A stretch of 64,000 nt of DNA from the NCBI GenBank assembly GCA_914767715.1, contig OU612069.1, positions 15,931,387 through 15,995,386 on the forward strand. Reading direction: 5' to 3'. Below, in pieces: positions 37,461-48,012 of the stretch (within the stretch, counting starts at the first letter, position 1; every line of letters begins with the position of its first letter). This DNA is from Membranipora membranacea. Taxonomy: Eukaryota > Bryozoa > Gymnolaemata > Cheilostomatida > Membraniporidae. The notes under the pieces are model-generated. The model saw only the letters and a program-made list of their open reading frames with translations. It had not been told where the DNA came from and searched no databases. A program made the translations under genes and the position numbers.

Positions 37461-38460
37461 GAGGTATAATAAGCGTATCCAAGAAGTTACCCCAACCAGT
37501 TTTCCAGTCATTTACACCTTCTTGTTGAGTTTCCGTCCGCAACATAACATTGAAATATTAATCTCAAATATCTATTTATCTGATGTTTATCATATACAAC
37601 ATTCACTCACTTCAAATTTTTTTTTCCGCGTATATCAATGATTAGGCATCAAGGTTTCAAGTTGTACAAAATAAAAACGAAGATCTGAAGAGCTTCTGAG
37701 ACACTTGAAATCATTCCCACCGTTCCCTCTCTGTCCCTCTGTTGTTTTGTTGATCATTTGGTTATGCTTGTTACCTTTTTGTCGATAATTTGCAAGGTGT
37801 GTCATCTTTTTTCTCTGATTATCAAACTTATGCGACAGATACTCTTCAGATGACTTCTGTTCTAGTAAGTGATTTCAGTCTTTAAAGCATACTGTATTAT
37901 CATATATTCGCTAATATAAATAAATTATTGGAAAAAAAGCTTTCTTTCCTTTGTGACTTCCTCTGTTGTTTTGTTCATCATATATATATATATGCTTGTT
38001 ACCTTTTTCCTCATATGAAAAAAAAAATGTTTCAAGGTGTGGCATCTGTTTTCTCTGCTTGTCAAACTAATGTGATGGATACTCTTCAGATGACTTCCGC
38101 ATTGGTTTGGTTTTGTTTGGTTTGGATTTCAATCTTTAAAACATACTGTATTATCATCTATCCACTAATATTAAGTAGATTGTTTTAGTTTATTTTGCAT
38201 AGATTTTCACAGAGTTAAGCATGTCCTATGTGACCAGATTTAAACATATCATAGCTGACAAATTTGGCCATCAATAGACAACCACTTATCTGGACACTCA
38301 AAAAGTTTGATCACATTACACCCTCAGTAGTACCTAAGTGTTTTATTGGCAGTCACCGACTTGAATCCTGAGATATTCTTTTCAAAAGTAAGCAATCAAG
38401 GCATATCACTGAATCCTACAGATTGAAGATACCAATATTTTTTAATTTGGTTTGTTGCTT
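37459..38460. other. Decayed modules, no gene
   Basis: It holds two further copies of the CTCTGTTGTTTTGTT module (37,680 and 37,940) and a short (AT)n run near 37,980. The rest is AT-rich sequence inside the interval between the FG exons. Confidence 0.5.
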
Positions 38461-38469
38461 CGAGCTCAG

Positions 38470-38757
38470 GTGCCTTCGGAGGCACTCAATCAGGATTTAT
38501 ATTTGGCGCAGACCAAGGAGCCGCTCCAGCTTTTGGGTTAGCAAGCACCACCCAGCCTAATGTATTTGGAGCAACCTATAACCAAAAGCAGACCAAATCA
38601 AGTTTTAACTTTTTGGCTGCTCTAGCCGCATGTACCACCTTTGGACCGGGAGAGTATACACACCAGCACTCACTGGAAAACCTTAGCATCATGCTGTGGT
38701 ACGGCAATTTGGAGGGTACAGGATGGGGTTAGAAGTTGAAAGAATGGCACTCAAGGC
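38470..38757 (+). pseudogene. FG-nucleoporin-like exon 2
   Basis: After the acceptor GAGCTCAG the frame in phase with the donor at 34,456 reads AFGGTQSGFIFGADQGAAPA, then FGLASTTQPNVFGATYN, NFLAALAACTTFGPG and a stop at about 38,732. It contains about six FG-type motifs in neutral, Ser/Thr/Ala-rich linkers. Nucleotide sequence beyond the stop suggests a frameshift: an alternative frame gives VRQFGGYRMGLEVERMALK and then AAG|GCAAG, a possible GC donor. Joined in phase with exon 1, it extends the same FG-repeat protein. It may be part of a pseudogene or of a gene whose other exons lie outside the window. Confidence 0.65.
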
Positions 38758-38759
38758 AA

Positions 38760-39525
38760 GAACACCTCATTTTTCATCCTTCAATTCATTAATTCCTTTA
38801 AAATGCACAATAGAACCTTAAAGTCAGGACGTAGAATATTAGGGGACCAAATACGGCAAATTGAGAGTTTTAAACTAATTCATTTCATTTTGTGAAGCAT
38901 ATTATCTATCAACAATCACAAACATTACGTGCTCTTCCAACTAATTATTGTTTCCGTACATATCTATAATATATGTGTTTTTCTTTCTCTGTTGTTTTGT
39001 TTATGAGTTAAAAAAATTGTTAGTTCCATTTGCTTATAATATCCTTGTACATTATATTTGTATTGTTATCTTAAATCAATAATTAATGCAGAGAGAATCA
39101 ATGTATCATCTCACACAACAATTAATTATTTTTCTCTTCTAATTATCTAGCAAAATGTCTCTCATAATTATTTCATATCAATATCTATCTCTTGTATTTA
39201 TAATGTGCTCAAGACAAAGTTAATGTCTGAAAACCAGCAGGAAAAGCTAGTGAAATAGTGAAACTTCCGCGAGATATTCAACACTCAATACATCATCTCA
39301 TTCAAGCCACCAGACAAAGACTTATCTGATAAATAATAGTTTAACAAATTCAAAGTGAAAGCCGGAACTGCTTTCCCAGAAGACACTGCAGCCGATGATA
39401 CACACATGAAGAGCAGAAGCAGTACGAGGGGCATGAACATGGGTGTGAGGATCAGAAAATTCTTGTGGTGTCTTTTGATCTGGAAAATGTGTTTGCACAT
39501 CCGCATAGTGCCGTATCTTAAGCTA
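38760..39525. other. AT-rich stretch, no gene seen
   Basis: No module copy recognised. An open frame from 39,355 runs into the transposase-like fragment below, but its first 55 or so residues show no family resemblance. Confidence 0.45.
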
Positions 39526-39528
39526 TCT

Positions 39529-39835
39529 AAGGATAAACTCAACACATACAACCTAACTGCTTTGGTGCATTGGAATAAGAAATTTCATTGTGCTGTACAG
39601 CTTGAAACCATAAGTGGTCACTTGGACAATGACATTGCCAGTGCCATCACTTTGTTGCTGATAAATATAGCTGCAGAACACCCATACGTTGCCCACCCTA
39701 TCCTCTGGTGTGACTTGTGTGTGCAGCAGAATCGAAATTTGCACATGAGCTATGCATTGCACCTCAGCAAAATCCTTCAATACTGACTATAACACAGCCA
39801 TTCTGCAAGCCTCGACATAGCTCAATTACTGATTG
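39529..39835 (+). pseudogene. Transposase-like D-x-C-x2-QNRN fragment
   Basis: The frame reads KLNTYNLTALVHWN, then ETISGHLDNDIASAITLLLI, then PILWCDLCVQQNRNLHMSYA. This matches a pattern I know from a large family of uncharacterised animal proteins with an RNase-H-like core: a beta strand ending in a Trp-Ser/Cys-Asp, then Cys and Gln-Asn-Arg-Asn, preceded by a GRGSNDIAS-like loop. After LSKIL a one-base frameshift is needed; the other frame continues NPSILTITQPFCKPRHSS, matching the family's NPSI...F..PGHSS segment. It is therefore a 5'- and 3'-truncated, frameshifted relic, perhaps transposon-derived. The usual PGHSS glycine reads Arg here. The same broad family includes the gene at 48,013-50,050 on the other strand. 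Confidence 0.6.
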
Positions 39836-39995
39836 TTTGTTTGAAAGTTCAGTGATCCCCATATTACCTAGATATTACCTACCTAGATAGAAAAAATATC
39901 AGCATCGCCCAACAACTGGAACCAAACATTGAGATGAAGGGTATATCAAAAATCCGCAAATTACCATGAATCTAGGCATGCATCTAGGTATGACA
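39815..39995 (+). repeat. SSITDC/QQLEPDI module, copy 2
   Basis: CTCAATTACTGATTGTTTGT, GTTCAGTGATCCCCATATTA, CAACAACTGGAACCAAACAT and ATGAATCTAGGCATGCAT correspond to 27,215-27,380. It overlaps the end of the transposase-like fragment, so the paired 27-kb module carries the same tail. Confidence 0.65.
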
Positions 39996-40399
39996 AGGAC
40001 AAGGATCAATCGGCTGATCTTATAGAAATTCATTCTGTGTACTAATGATGGTTTCGTTTTGATTTAATTAAATAGGTAGTTGGTATGACTTTATATTCGC
40101 TTAAGAATATAGCTACGGCGTAACTAGTTACAAAAAATTTTTTTGAAACATATTATAATAAAATGATTTTTTAAGAACGATAGTGAGGCCATTGAAGTTA
40201 ACTTAAACTTGTTAACTACAAGATAAATTACAAGCACACAGAACGCATGTACTAGCAAACTGAACAATATATCTTATTGACCTTAGATAGAAGATTCTCA
40301 TGTTATAGCAGTTTTTGCGAAGAAAAAGAGGCTATTAGGGAATCCAAACCAACCTTGCATTAACCCAATGTTGAGTTAAAAATACTCATTTGATTATAT

Positions 40400-41060
40400 T
40401 TTATTTGTTGAGCTAAAGGTTCATTGAAGAGAAAATCTCCTGACCATGTAATGGGTGATGATGAGAACATTGGTGTTTTGCCAGTAACGCTCACATTGCC
40501 AATATCAGAACAAGTAAACAAAAATGACGCCTTTAAATACAATTTTCATAGGAGTAGCAGTCAGCTAAACTCAAAAATCAAATATACTGAAGCACAAAGA
40601 GCAATCTTTCATCCTTGTAACATAACAATTTATCATGTTGACTCATGCTTTAGAAACATATCTTCACATAAAAAGAAATTAGTACTGAGGCCTGTGCACA
40701 ATCTTAATCTAATGAACCAACAGTATGTATGGCTACCACTTATAAAATACAATGGAACCCTTTGTATAACAATATTTTAAGCCACCCTTTTTCAGATTAG
40801 TATGATTGCAATTTCTCACAAATGCTTCATGACTATGCTGGAGCGCAACATTTGTCACACATAAAATCTGGACGTACGCTACTGACCAAAAACAGAAACA
40901 GTATTACATTGTTTTCTTTCATACAACTATCACATGCACTACAAATACAATGAATTATAAAAAATGTAGCGCAATCTTGTTTGTTTTTTGTGAATGTAAT
41001 AAATGTTTCACAGCTATGAATATACACCCGCCACAACCATTAACTCTGTTCATGCTGAGG
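40400..41060 (+). repeat. KRKSPDH module, copy 2
   Basis: TTCATTGAAGAGAAAATCTC, GATGATGAGAACATTGGTG, GCTCACATTGCCAATATCAG and ATCACATGCACTACAAATAC parallel 28,140-29,240, ending GTTTCACAGCTATGAATATA in both. Within it the frame LKGSLKRKSPDHVMGDDENI, then GVLPVTLTLPISEQVNKND, is open (from about 40,412). The partner copy is disrupted. The protein is not recognised; an acidic/basic linker is all that can be said. Confidence 0.65.
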
Positions 41061-41637
41061 ATTTTGAGCTTGATTCTGCAATTCCAAAGTTCAAAGCTGG
41101 AAAAAATCCACCAATCAATCCTCTCAGAGACTACGATCCCGCAACAAATCCTCATGTCAGGTGACTTAACACAAATTGTATCAACAAAAGTCATTGACTG
41201 AACTGAATGCCAATAAATATATAGTCTCTCCAAAGTTCAGCACTTCTTCTCTACCTGAACTTCTGCACTTGTATGAATTAAATAAGTACTGGGCACTCAG
41301 GTCTGACAGAAAATAATATAAAAGCAATATAACAAAAACATCCAATGGACAGTTTTAGAAGTTTGAAGCAAAGCAGACAAATGAATAATACTCTATTACT
41401 GCAAACAACTTGCACTGCCTTGTATTGTTATATAGGTGTAGGTTGTATAGGTACTGCCTAGTGCATCGTTTCAAATATAACTTCAATCCTTTCCTGTTAT
41501 TATCTTGTGGCTTTATCTGATAATTTTTTTCATTTTTGTGATGTATTTATGTGTTTTTTTTGTATGTGATTAAATTCATTAAGTTTCTTTCCATGCAAGA
41601 CGAACTTTATTCTATCATACAATAAAAAAATACTTCA
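41060..41637. other. No gene seen
   Basis: AT-rich. The words ACTCTGTTCATGCTGAGGAT and TTTTGAGCTTG near 41,045 recall the start of the SEEAAPSD exon, but nothing follows. Confidence 0.4.
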
Positions 41638-42628
41638 AGATCGAAAGCAATGTGTTAAGTATGGGGCTGTAACATCAAGCTATATTGACTCAGAAATAGG
41701 AACTCCACAAGGGACTGGGTCCACCATTATGGTTAATATATTGCAATGATCTCTCAGTAGAAGGTTACTATCACGTCAAGTATGCAGATGATACAAATTT
41801 ATATATACCAGTCACAGACCACCAAGACTGCTATACTACCAGGTCTTAACGCTACTAAGGACTGGTCAGCCTCCAACAACATGATACTTAATGCCTCTAA
41901 GACGGTGATTATGAATGCCACGCTAACCAACCGGGTCGCACATGATGTCTGTTTTCCTTTTGAATATTCTGTTTAAACACCTTGTGATGCTACGAAAACT
42001 TTGGGCGTACAGATTGATAAGAACCCGAATTTTAATGCCCACACCGATGAAATTATAAGAAATTTTAGATCTAGACTATTTTTGATGAAGAAACTCAATA
42101 CAATAGGCCTTAATGTTGAGGGATTGAACATTTTTTATACCAGTAATGTCAGATCTGTGATTACCTATGGCGCCCCAGCTTGGTACTGTTTTTATCTGAT
42201 ACTAACAAACAGAGACTAGAGAATATGCGGAAATCATGCATCAATGCTATATTACCCGAGTTCAATTATGATGAGGCCCTAACAGCTCTTGATTAACCAA
42301 AGCTAAATAGGTTTTTATTTGATATCTCTGAATGCCATTCTAGTAAGATTTTGAATAATGTACACCATCGTCTGTACGACCGAATAATTTTTAACCACGA
42401 AAGATTGTCCTCTCGCTCGAATTACTTTTTCAGACCTGCCAGATGCTGCACAGTGAAAAGGCAACATAGCTTTTTCAATTACTTTATGATGTTTCGGAAC
42501 AACATCTATTTACAATAATTTTTAAATGCCAAAAAGGTCTCAATCATCCAGTTTTGACGCATAATTGTGATGGAGGATGTAAAATAAACCTAATACCTAA
42601 TACCTAATACCTAATACCTAATACCTAC
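41638..42628 (+). mobile_element. 5'-truncated non-LTR retrotransposon
   Basis: A broken reverse transcriptase reading frame: GTPQG at 41,699-41,713, the catalytic YADD as VKYADDTNLYIPV at about 41,775-41,813, then after a frameshift DWSASNNMILNASKTVIMNA, the LGVQIDKNPNFNAH segment at 42,003, NVRSVITYGAPAWYCF, and a C-terminal thumb/tail region through about 42,530. It resembles the 3' half of CR1/jockey-like LINE ORF2. Several frameshifts and stops make it inactive. The 3' end is a run of TAATACC heptamers, the kind of short tandem tail seen on CR1/L2-type elements rather than poly(A). Clade assignment is tentative. Confidence 0.85.
42587..42628 (+). repeat. (TAATACC)n heptamer tail
   Basis: Five to six perfect copies of TAATACC directly follow the reverse transcriptase fragment and mark the 3' end of the retrotransposon. 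Confidence 0.85.
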
Positions 42629-43060
42629 TCTTTCTTGTAGGTGCTGTATTATATTTGGTATTCACTTTTTCCTCCAAGCTATTTTCTGTAACATTTCCCA
42701 ACATTTTTCCTGGTAAACAAGAGGGAGATAGGATCTCGGATTTCGGTCACTCCTCTTCACTCTGTGAAAAATAGCCCAAGAGGAGACCCGGTTATCATCA
42801 CAGGATCTAAGGTCAATTATCATCAATCATTATTAAATAATCTCTCAATAATTCAAAGACAATAGTTTGAAATTTTGATCTTTGTAAACACAATCATTTT
42901 TTTAATGATGACATTAAAGCACAATTATGATGTCAATTTAAGTCATTCATCCTTACCACCAATCACCATGATTAATTACATTTAAATAAGGTAAATCATT
43001 CACATGCATATCAATAAATTATTTCTTTTGTTACCATTTGATTCTATTTGATAGGATAAA
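42629..43060. other. No gene seen
   Basis: AT-rich sequence with stops in all frames and no module copy. Confidence 0.45.
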
Positions 43061-43290
43061 ATTATCACCATCCTCAAGTTATTCCGTTAACTGTTAATGT
43101 CAGCATGCTGTAGTGGTTTGTTTAGGTTAATATAATGTTTGGTCATTTTATTTCTTGTCTATCCAGAAGTTATATAATGGGTCAGCTAGTTAATCTTGAT
43201 CAGCAGACTCTCCGAGAAAGAGAAAACCAAATGAAAAGACAAAAAGAACATCAGGAATTATGATTATGGCTAGAAAACTGCCATATCACT
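43060..43290 (+). repeat. LVNLD module, copy f (3' part)
   Basis: Only the second half is kept: GGATAAAATTATCACCATCC, CCGTTAACTGTTAATGTCAG, an intact-length exon, then CTAGAAAACTGCCATATCAC. It passes directly into the CTGATAGCAGCAGAC stretch, so the intervening modules are missing. Confidence 0.75.
43167..43254 (+). pseudogene. 88-bp LVNLD exon, copy f (open, donor lost)
   Basis: The acceptor ATCCAG and 88-bp length are kept and the frame is open: SYIMGQLVNLDQQTLREREN, then QMKRQKEHQ. The donor has mutated from GT to GA (CATCAG|GAATTA). It is the most divergent open copy. Confidence 0.6.
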
Positions 43291-43720
43291 ACAACCTGAT
43301 AGCAGCAGACCCAATACCACTGACTGCAGTGAATTGGTCCTGTAAATAGAAAGAATGAAAATCCATAGACTGACGGACCATCTGAGAGAAAAAATGTGAA
43401 TAAATAAGAAACAAACGTTAACAATATAACAACTCATCCTCCTGACGGCGACCCAATGATGACATTATTAAGTTGAATTCAACCTTTTGGATGTTTTTTT
43501 GTACAATCATTATGTTCACCATTGTCTGACTGCTCAATAATTCATATCATCTTGTCAATGCTCCGTTTCATCACCGCTTCACAATCAATAATGTTTTTTT
43601 TCCCTCACATTCTTCCCTTTATATAATGTATTAAGATCTGATATAGCATGCACAAAAGGCATAGAGGTAACTTAATACAAATAGACATGTCCGATTTTAG
43701 AATATAGCACCCCCATATCA
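43290..43720 (+). repeat. Post-coil intronic module, copy 3
   Basis: ACCTGATAGCAGCAGACC, ACTGACTGCAG, GGACCATCTGAGAGAAA, ACTCATCCTCCTGACGG, TTCACCATTGTCTGA and GCATGCACAAAAGGCATAGA follow the order seen at 36,600. It is closest to 57,890-58,320. Confidence 0.7.
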
Positions 43721-43990
43721 TCATTCAAATCTGCTATTTTATTTGTAAGATAAGTTCTGGGTACTTTGAAACTGGAAGAAGAAACCTCAGTAGCAGCTGC
43801 AGCAAATATACCCATCTTTTCCTTTCAATCTCTAATTACATCATTTGATATTTTGTTTTGTTTTAGTTGACAGTCTATTATTAGCCATACTACCAAAATA
43901 ACAACATGGCCACGCGGGATAAGATATTCAAAGGTGTGTTGCATGCACAAAGACACATCTGGTATGCAGAATCTAAAATCAAGGATTAAA
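43720..43990 (+). pseudogene. MATRDK start-exon relic, copy 2
   Basis: A stretch shared with 58,330-58,590 (TTCAAATCTGCTATT, AGTAGCAGCTGCAGCAAATA, GATATTTTGTTTTGTTTTAG) ends in CCAAAATAACAACATGGCC. The ATG at 43,906 opens MATRDKIFKGV, with a possible donor AAAG|GTGTGT. This corresponds to MTTPAKTTKG at 58,512 and MATPAK at 52,762. Confidence 0.45.
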
Positions 43991-44023
43991 ATGTGGAACT
44001 AAAGGCTACAGCTATAATAATTG

Positions 44024-44236
44024 TATCCGCTCTACACAGCAGCACAGGGGAGGAGGAGGGGGCTTAGGTGGGCATATTAAAACAAACACTTTGAACATGC
44101 TGTGCAGGATAGCTGCTTTGGCATGCACGGGGCATACAAGCTGTTTGCGTCGCTTTACATGTCGCCACTGGCACACACAAACTGCCAAAAACTATCCGAG
44201 CAGGTTAACAGCAAAATAACAGAGATTAATAAAAAG
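44024..44236 (+). pseudogene. CFGMH/LYMSP exon, copy 2
   Basis: The frame LYTAAQGRRRG hits a stop, then continues NKHFEHAVQDSCFGMHGAYK, then LFASLYMSPLAHTNCQKLSE and QVNSKITEINK to a donor AAAAAG|GTATTT. The 58.6-kb copy has the first part open (LYTAAQERSRGPRRASLNKQ) and loses the end; the copies thus complement each other and show the ancestral exon was coding. The family is unknown to me. Confidence 0.55.
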
Positions 44237-44580
44237 GTATTTTAGCAGGCTGGCTGCTGGAAAAGTTTAAGACATTGCACTATGTGAAAAAAGATTGGCT
44301 ACATCATGGGCAATAAGGTGTGCATCTTTTAAAGAGCTGTACTAATTTGAAGAAACATGCAAACACCAGGACAGTTTGACCACAGGAACAACTACAAGTT
44401 CAACCACAGTTCAACTAGAGCAGCAAAAAATTTGTGCTGCTTTAAGGGATCAAATAGTGCCATAGCAAATATTTTCTTCCATTTGACTGATTTGTGTGTA
44501 ATTTTTGAGTTATTGAGAAAATTGTTTCAAGGTAGGCACAACTTATTATTGGTTAGTCTTTAGATTGACTCTCTTCTGGT
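44237..44580 (+). repeat. AGGCTGG module, copy 3
   Basis: AGCAGGCTGGCTGCTGGAAA and GCACTATGTGAAAAAAGATT follow the exon directly. The rest, including TTATTGGTTAGTCTTTAGAT, matches 58,860-58,930 (CTTGGTAAGTCTTCAGATGA). No coding signal. Confidence 0.5.
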
Positions 44581-44629
44581 GAATGATCATCATGATTATT
44601 ACTTCTTTATAATCTTTGCACTAAATATG

Positions 44630-44832
44630 GAAAAGCTTTCTCAGAGAAGTTGAAAACTGCTTCTTCAGATTTCGCTTCCGGAAGAAAAATTGCAACTAGT
44701 GCACCAGGGTTCACCTTTGGTGGGTCGAATCCCGCTTCTACATCTTCATCATCGGTATCTATAGATAGCAGTTCTGAGCATGAGCCATTATATTCTCAGG
44801 ATTCGGACCGTTTACTAGACACAATATGATTC
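44630..44832 (+). pseudogene. FG-like/SSSS exon, copy 2
   Basis: It is homologous to the exon at 58,978. The frame reads GKAFSEKLKTASSDFASGRK, then IATSAPGFTFGGSNPASTSS, SSVSIDSSSEHEPL and a TGA at about 44,830. GFTFGG is an FG motif in a Ser-rich linker. After a frameshift the partner's VSPAMDSIFGS appears as VSPALSSIFSS. The upstream MLRNISSE part found in the 58.9-kb copy is absent here. Probably a dead copy of an FG-nucleoporin-like exon. Confidence 0.6.
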
Positions 44833-45589
44833 GTGTTAGTCCGGCATTGAGCAGTATCTTCAGTAGTACTGCACCACCACCTTGCAGTATGACTGCAGGA
44901 AACATAATAATGAAGGCTCGAATTAATGATACCTCAAACACAAATATAAATTGACAAGACGCATAATCCTTGCTAGATTTGGAACCAGCCTGAAACCACA
45001 CAACACCGCAGTCTACTGCAAACAATTATCTTCAAATTTGGAATAATATCACTGCAGACACATAAATAAGAAAAGAAATTATTTCAATACACATAATGAA
45101 TCTTAGCACTCATCCTTTTACACATCAGCTCCCTTACTTTGATAAAACTAGCCCTCAATTGATAGGAACTGGCTAAAAATAAACACCAAATATCGACAAG
45201 CAGACAATATGAGCACAACTTGGGAACGGCAATTCAGCATGTCCGACCTACTGTATGAAAAAGGAGGTTTCGTGCTTTAGGGTTACACACTGAATTGTAG
45301 AAAATATATTATTTACCTTTTCTGTATTATACACTCAAAATATCTCAGCTTTATGAAGCCAAAAAATAAAAATGTTATAATGCAAACCAAAAGCATTTTT
45401 AATTTGGAGAATTTAAGAATATGATTCTTCATCTCTATCTCTTTTGTAAATGATGCATTAAATACCATCATGATGTCTGTCTTTGCAAGTCGACATGAGT
45501 AGTATTTTTCAACATCTGATAGTAGGAAAAGTTCATGGTTCTCAATATTTATCATTTTAACGAGGATTTGTGTTTGCCATTTTATTCTA

Positions 45590-45770
45590 GTCAGAGTGCT
45601 ACCGCGAAACATATCACAACTTAAACGTATAAGTAGCATCTATCACATCAACAAGCTGCTTGTCACCTTCTCTACATCTGCTGACCTTATCATTATTAAA
45701 ACTGGGCACACATGAACTGACTGAGAGTATATCAGCTAAACAAAAATTTCTATTATCTATTGAAACATGC
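45590..45770 (+). repeat. CATCTGCTGGCC module, copy 2
   Basis: ATCACATCAACAAGCTGC, TCTACATCTGCTGACCTTAT and CACATGAACTGACTGAGAG match 59,940-60,070 closely and 30,060-30,150 more loosely. Confidence 0.65.
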
Positions 45771-45779
45771 TGTGTAAAC

Positions 45780-46737
45780 TGAAGTCACACCAGATTGTAG
45801 TGACAAATATTTCCTTTTCTATTTTGTATTTCATAATACAAAAGTCTTACTTATAAATGATGCAAAACATCAGACAGTATCAAGTGATGATGTCTCATTT
45901 TTAAGGGGATATTTTCTATCATATAGCCTATCTAACCTTTTTATTATCACTGTTATCATCATCTTAAAAACTGGTAGACAATGATCTTTTTGTCAATTCA
46001 TGTCATTAATTCTCCTTTCGCAATTAAACATGTTTTTTTCCAATTTTTGATATTAATTTTTATAACTTATGAATACTTATAACTTTATATGTATGATGAT
46101 GACTATAGCAGACTGATTGAGAATTGGCGGAAACACCCGTACAATGAAATAATTCATCATTTCAGGTCTAACGAGCCTGAAGTTTTGGCTAGTTTGGAAC
46201 CAAAGGCAAAATTCATCTCAATCATCTGAGATCCAAATTATATCATAAAGTATGGATTCACATAATTATTTCCAAAGGAATATGCTCTAACCAACAAAAA
46301 ATATAACTGCTGATTTTGTTAAACGTTATATGAAATTGGAATTGGGTTTCCCTACAAAAACCTGATAATGTATGTTTGTGTGTTTAGAAACGATGACATG
46401 CTTGAACAAAACAACAAGAAATAGAGTACAGATTCGACCTGATCAACAAGTATATACGTAAATAAGACGGCTTGAGGAGAAAATGCTGATGTGAGACTTA
46501 TTCAGCCTTGCACAACCCTGGTGAACCAAAAATATGTTGCAGCAGGCTTTGAACAACTTTCAACAAGACCATGGGCATTGGACACTTGCTAACAGTGTCT
46601 TATCAGAAGAAAAGAAAGGTACGGCATGCAGAATCTAAGCACAATGCAGAACTTAATGCTGCAGCTATCAGAAAAATCAGCATTGCCAACCCAAACAGCC
46701 AAATATGACACTGGATGTGTAAAATAAGACTGTTATT
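45780..46737. other. Mostly unassigned AT-rich sequence
   Basis: No gene seen. Near 46,610-46,680 the words GGCATGCAGAATCTAAGCAC and GCTGCAGCTATCAG resemble the segment preceding the CFGMH exon at 43,960-44,020, so the following direct repeat begins inside a module. Confidence 0.45.
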
Positions 46738-48012
46738 ATATTGGTCACACTATTGTCCGACTTACATTATTTTTCATGTTCAAAATACCATATGTTTACT
46801 ATATTTGTAACTGACCTCTTACTGTATTTGTACTACTTTTCTCTTACCCTTACATATAAGAAGATTCAAAGAATATATACTGGCTCTACACAGCAGCACA
46901 GGATAGTAGGAGGAGACCAAAGAGGGCAAAACATTTGGAAGCATTGCATTCCAAATAATGTGGCCTAAAACTATGCCATTATCATTTTATTTGGTATGTA
47001 GGCTAAACCAGCACAGTCATGCAACACTGTGTACCAATAAACAACGCATCATTGCCCGATATGATATAGTTACAGGTGTATGATCTGTGGAATATATCCA
47101 GATCCTGAACTTCAAAACACTCATCCAACCAAATCACATTGCTCCCATGACATCTCACAAACACATGTACAAGATATTAAATATACTAAATATACTTAAT
47201 CTTAGAGTTAAGAACCACTTAATTTAAGTTTAAAGTCATACACAATCTCAGTATTCGGCACCTTCTATCCTCCTACACTCCACATGAGAAAAAAAGGAAC
47301 ACCTCAACAAAATGTATAAGCTAAACTAAACACCAAATCTTAAAGTTCAGCTCTTTTTCTCCTCCAGCATCAATACTGGCTCTCAAGAACATGCAGATAC
47401 AGGTATGAAAAACATTCAACAAGGGCGTAGGGTATTGAAACACTGGATAGCGGTGTCTTATGTGTTTGTTTAAGGGTCATACACAATATTAAATGCAGCA
47501 CCTCCTGTCCTCCCATATTTCAATTGAGGTAACATAAACACATGAACAAAATAATTGAACTTAATTTAGAGCCAATAATAATACTAGATCTTGGAGTTTA
47601 TCAATTCTGCTCCTTCTTTTCTTCTGCTCTAATAACATAAGTGCACTTGTTCAGGAAGAAACGCACAATATGATAAGAATATCCATTGAAGAGATGTTTC
47701 CATTTTGAAAAAAAAGCCATTAGTAGGAGTACAACACGGGAATTGTTCTCCATTGAGCAAATCAAAATTACACATTCATTACTGCAACTATGGGCAGCAG
47801 CCCGTCCCGATCTGATCAGGAGAGGTTTTATCAGGAACCAAGGCAACGAGCCCCATCTCCTGATGATACATCATACCTCCGACATATTAAAAATGAGAAA
47901 ATTTATATACAGAAAGAACAAATACTTGCTCAGAAAGAGAAAATCAAGGGGTGAAGCTCTACTTCTTGGTTTGAGCAAAACAGTAAAAATATCGGTAGGT
48001 TGTGCTGTAACA
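46738..48012 (+). repeat. 1,275-bp direct repeat, copy R1
   Basis: Identical to 50,286-51,560 except for about four substitutions, with no indels: the offset is 3,548 bp throughout. On the minus strand it begins TGTTACAG and ends TGACCAATAT, so a TG...CA boundary can be drawn, but no target-site duplication or primer-binding site was found. It contains a LYTAAQ-like exon piece (ACACAGCAGCACAGGATAG) near 46,882 and overlapping short open frames on both strands (47,686-48,075 plus; 47,601-47,846 minus), none with a recognisable family. Confidence 0.95.

Noticed and set aside
39355-39528. N-terminal part of the 143-codon frame as genuine protein
   Set aside because: Family resemblance begins only near KLNTYNL. 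The preceding residues match nothing and an overlapping minus frame is equally open.
45313-45639. 108-codon minus-strand frame
   Set aside because: AT-driven composition with many Ile, Phe, Leu and Lys residues, no domain and no paralogous copy.
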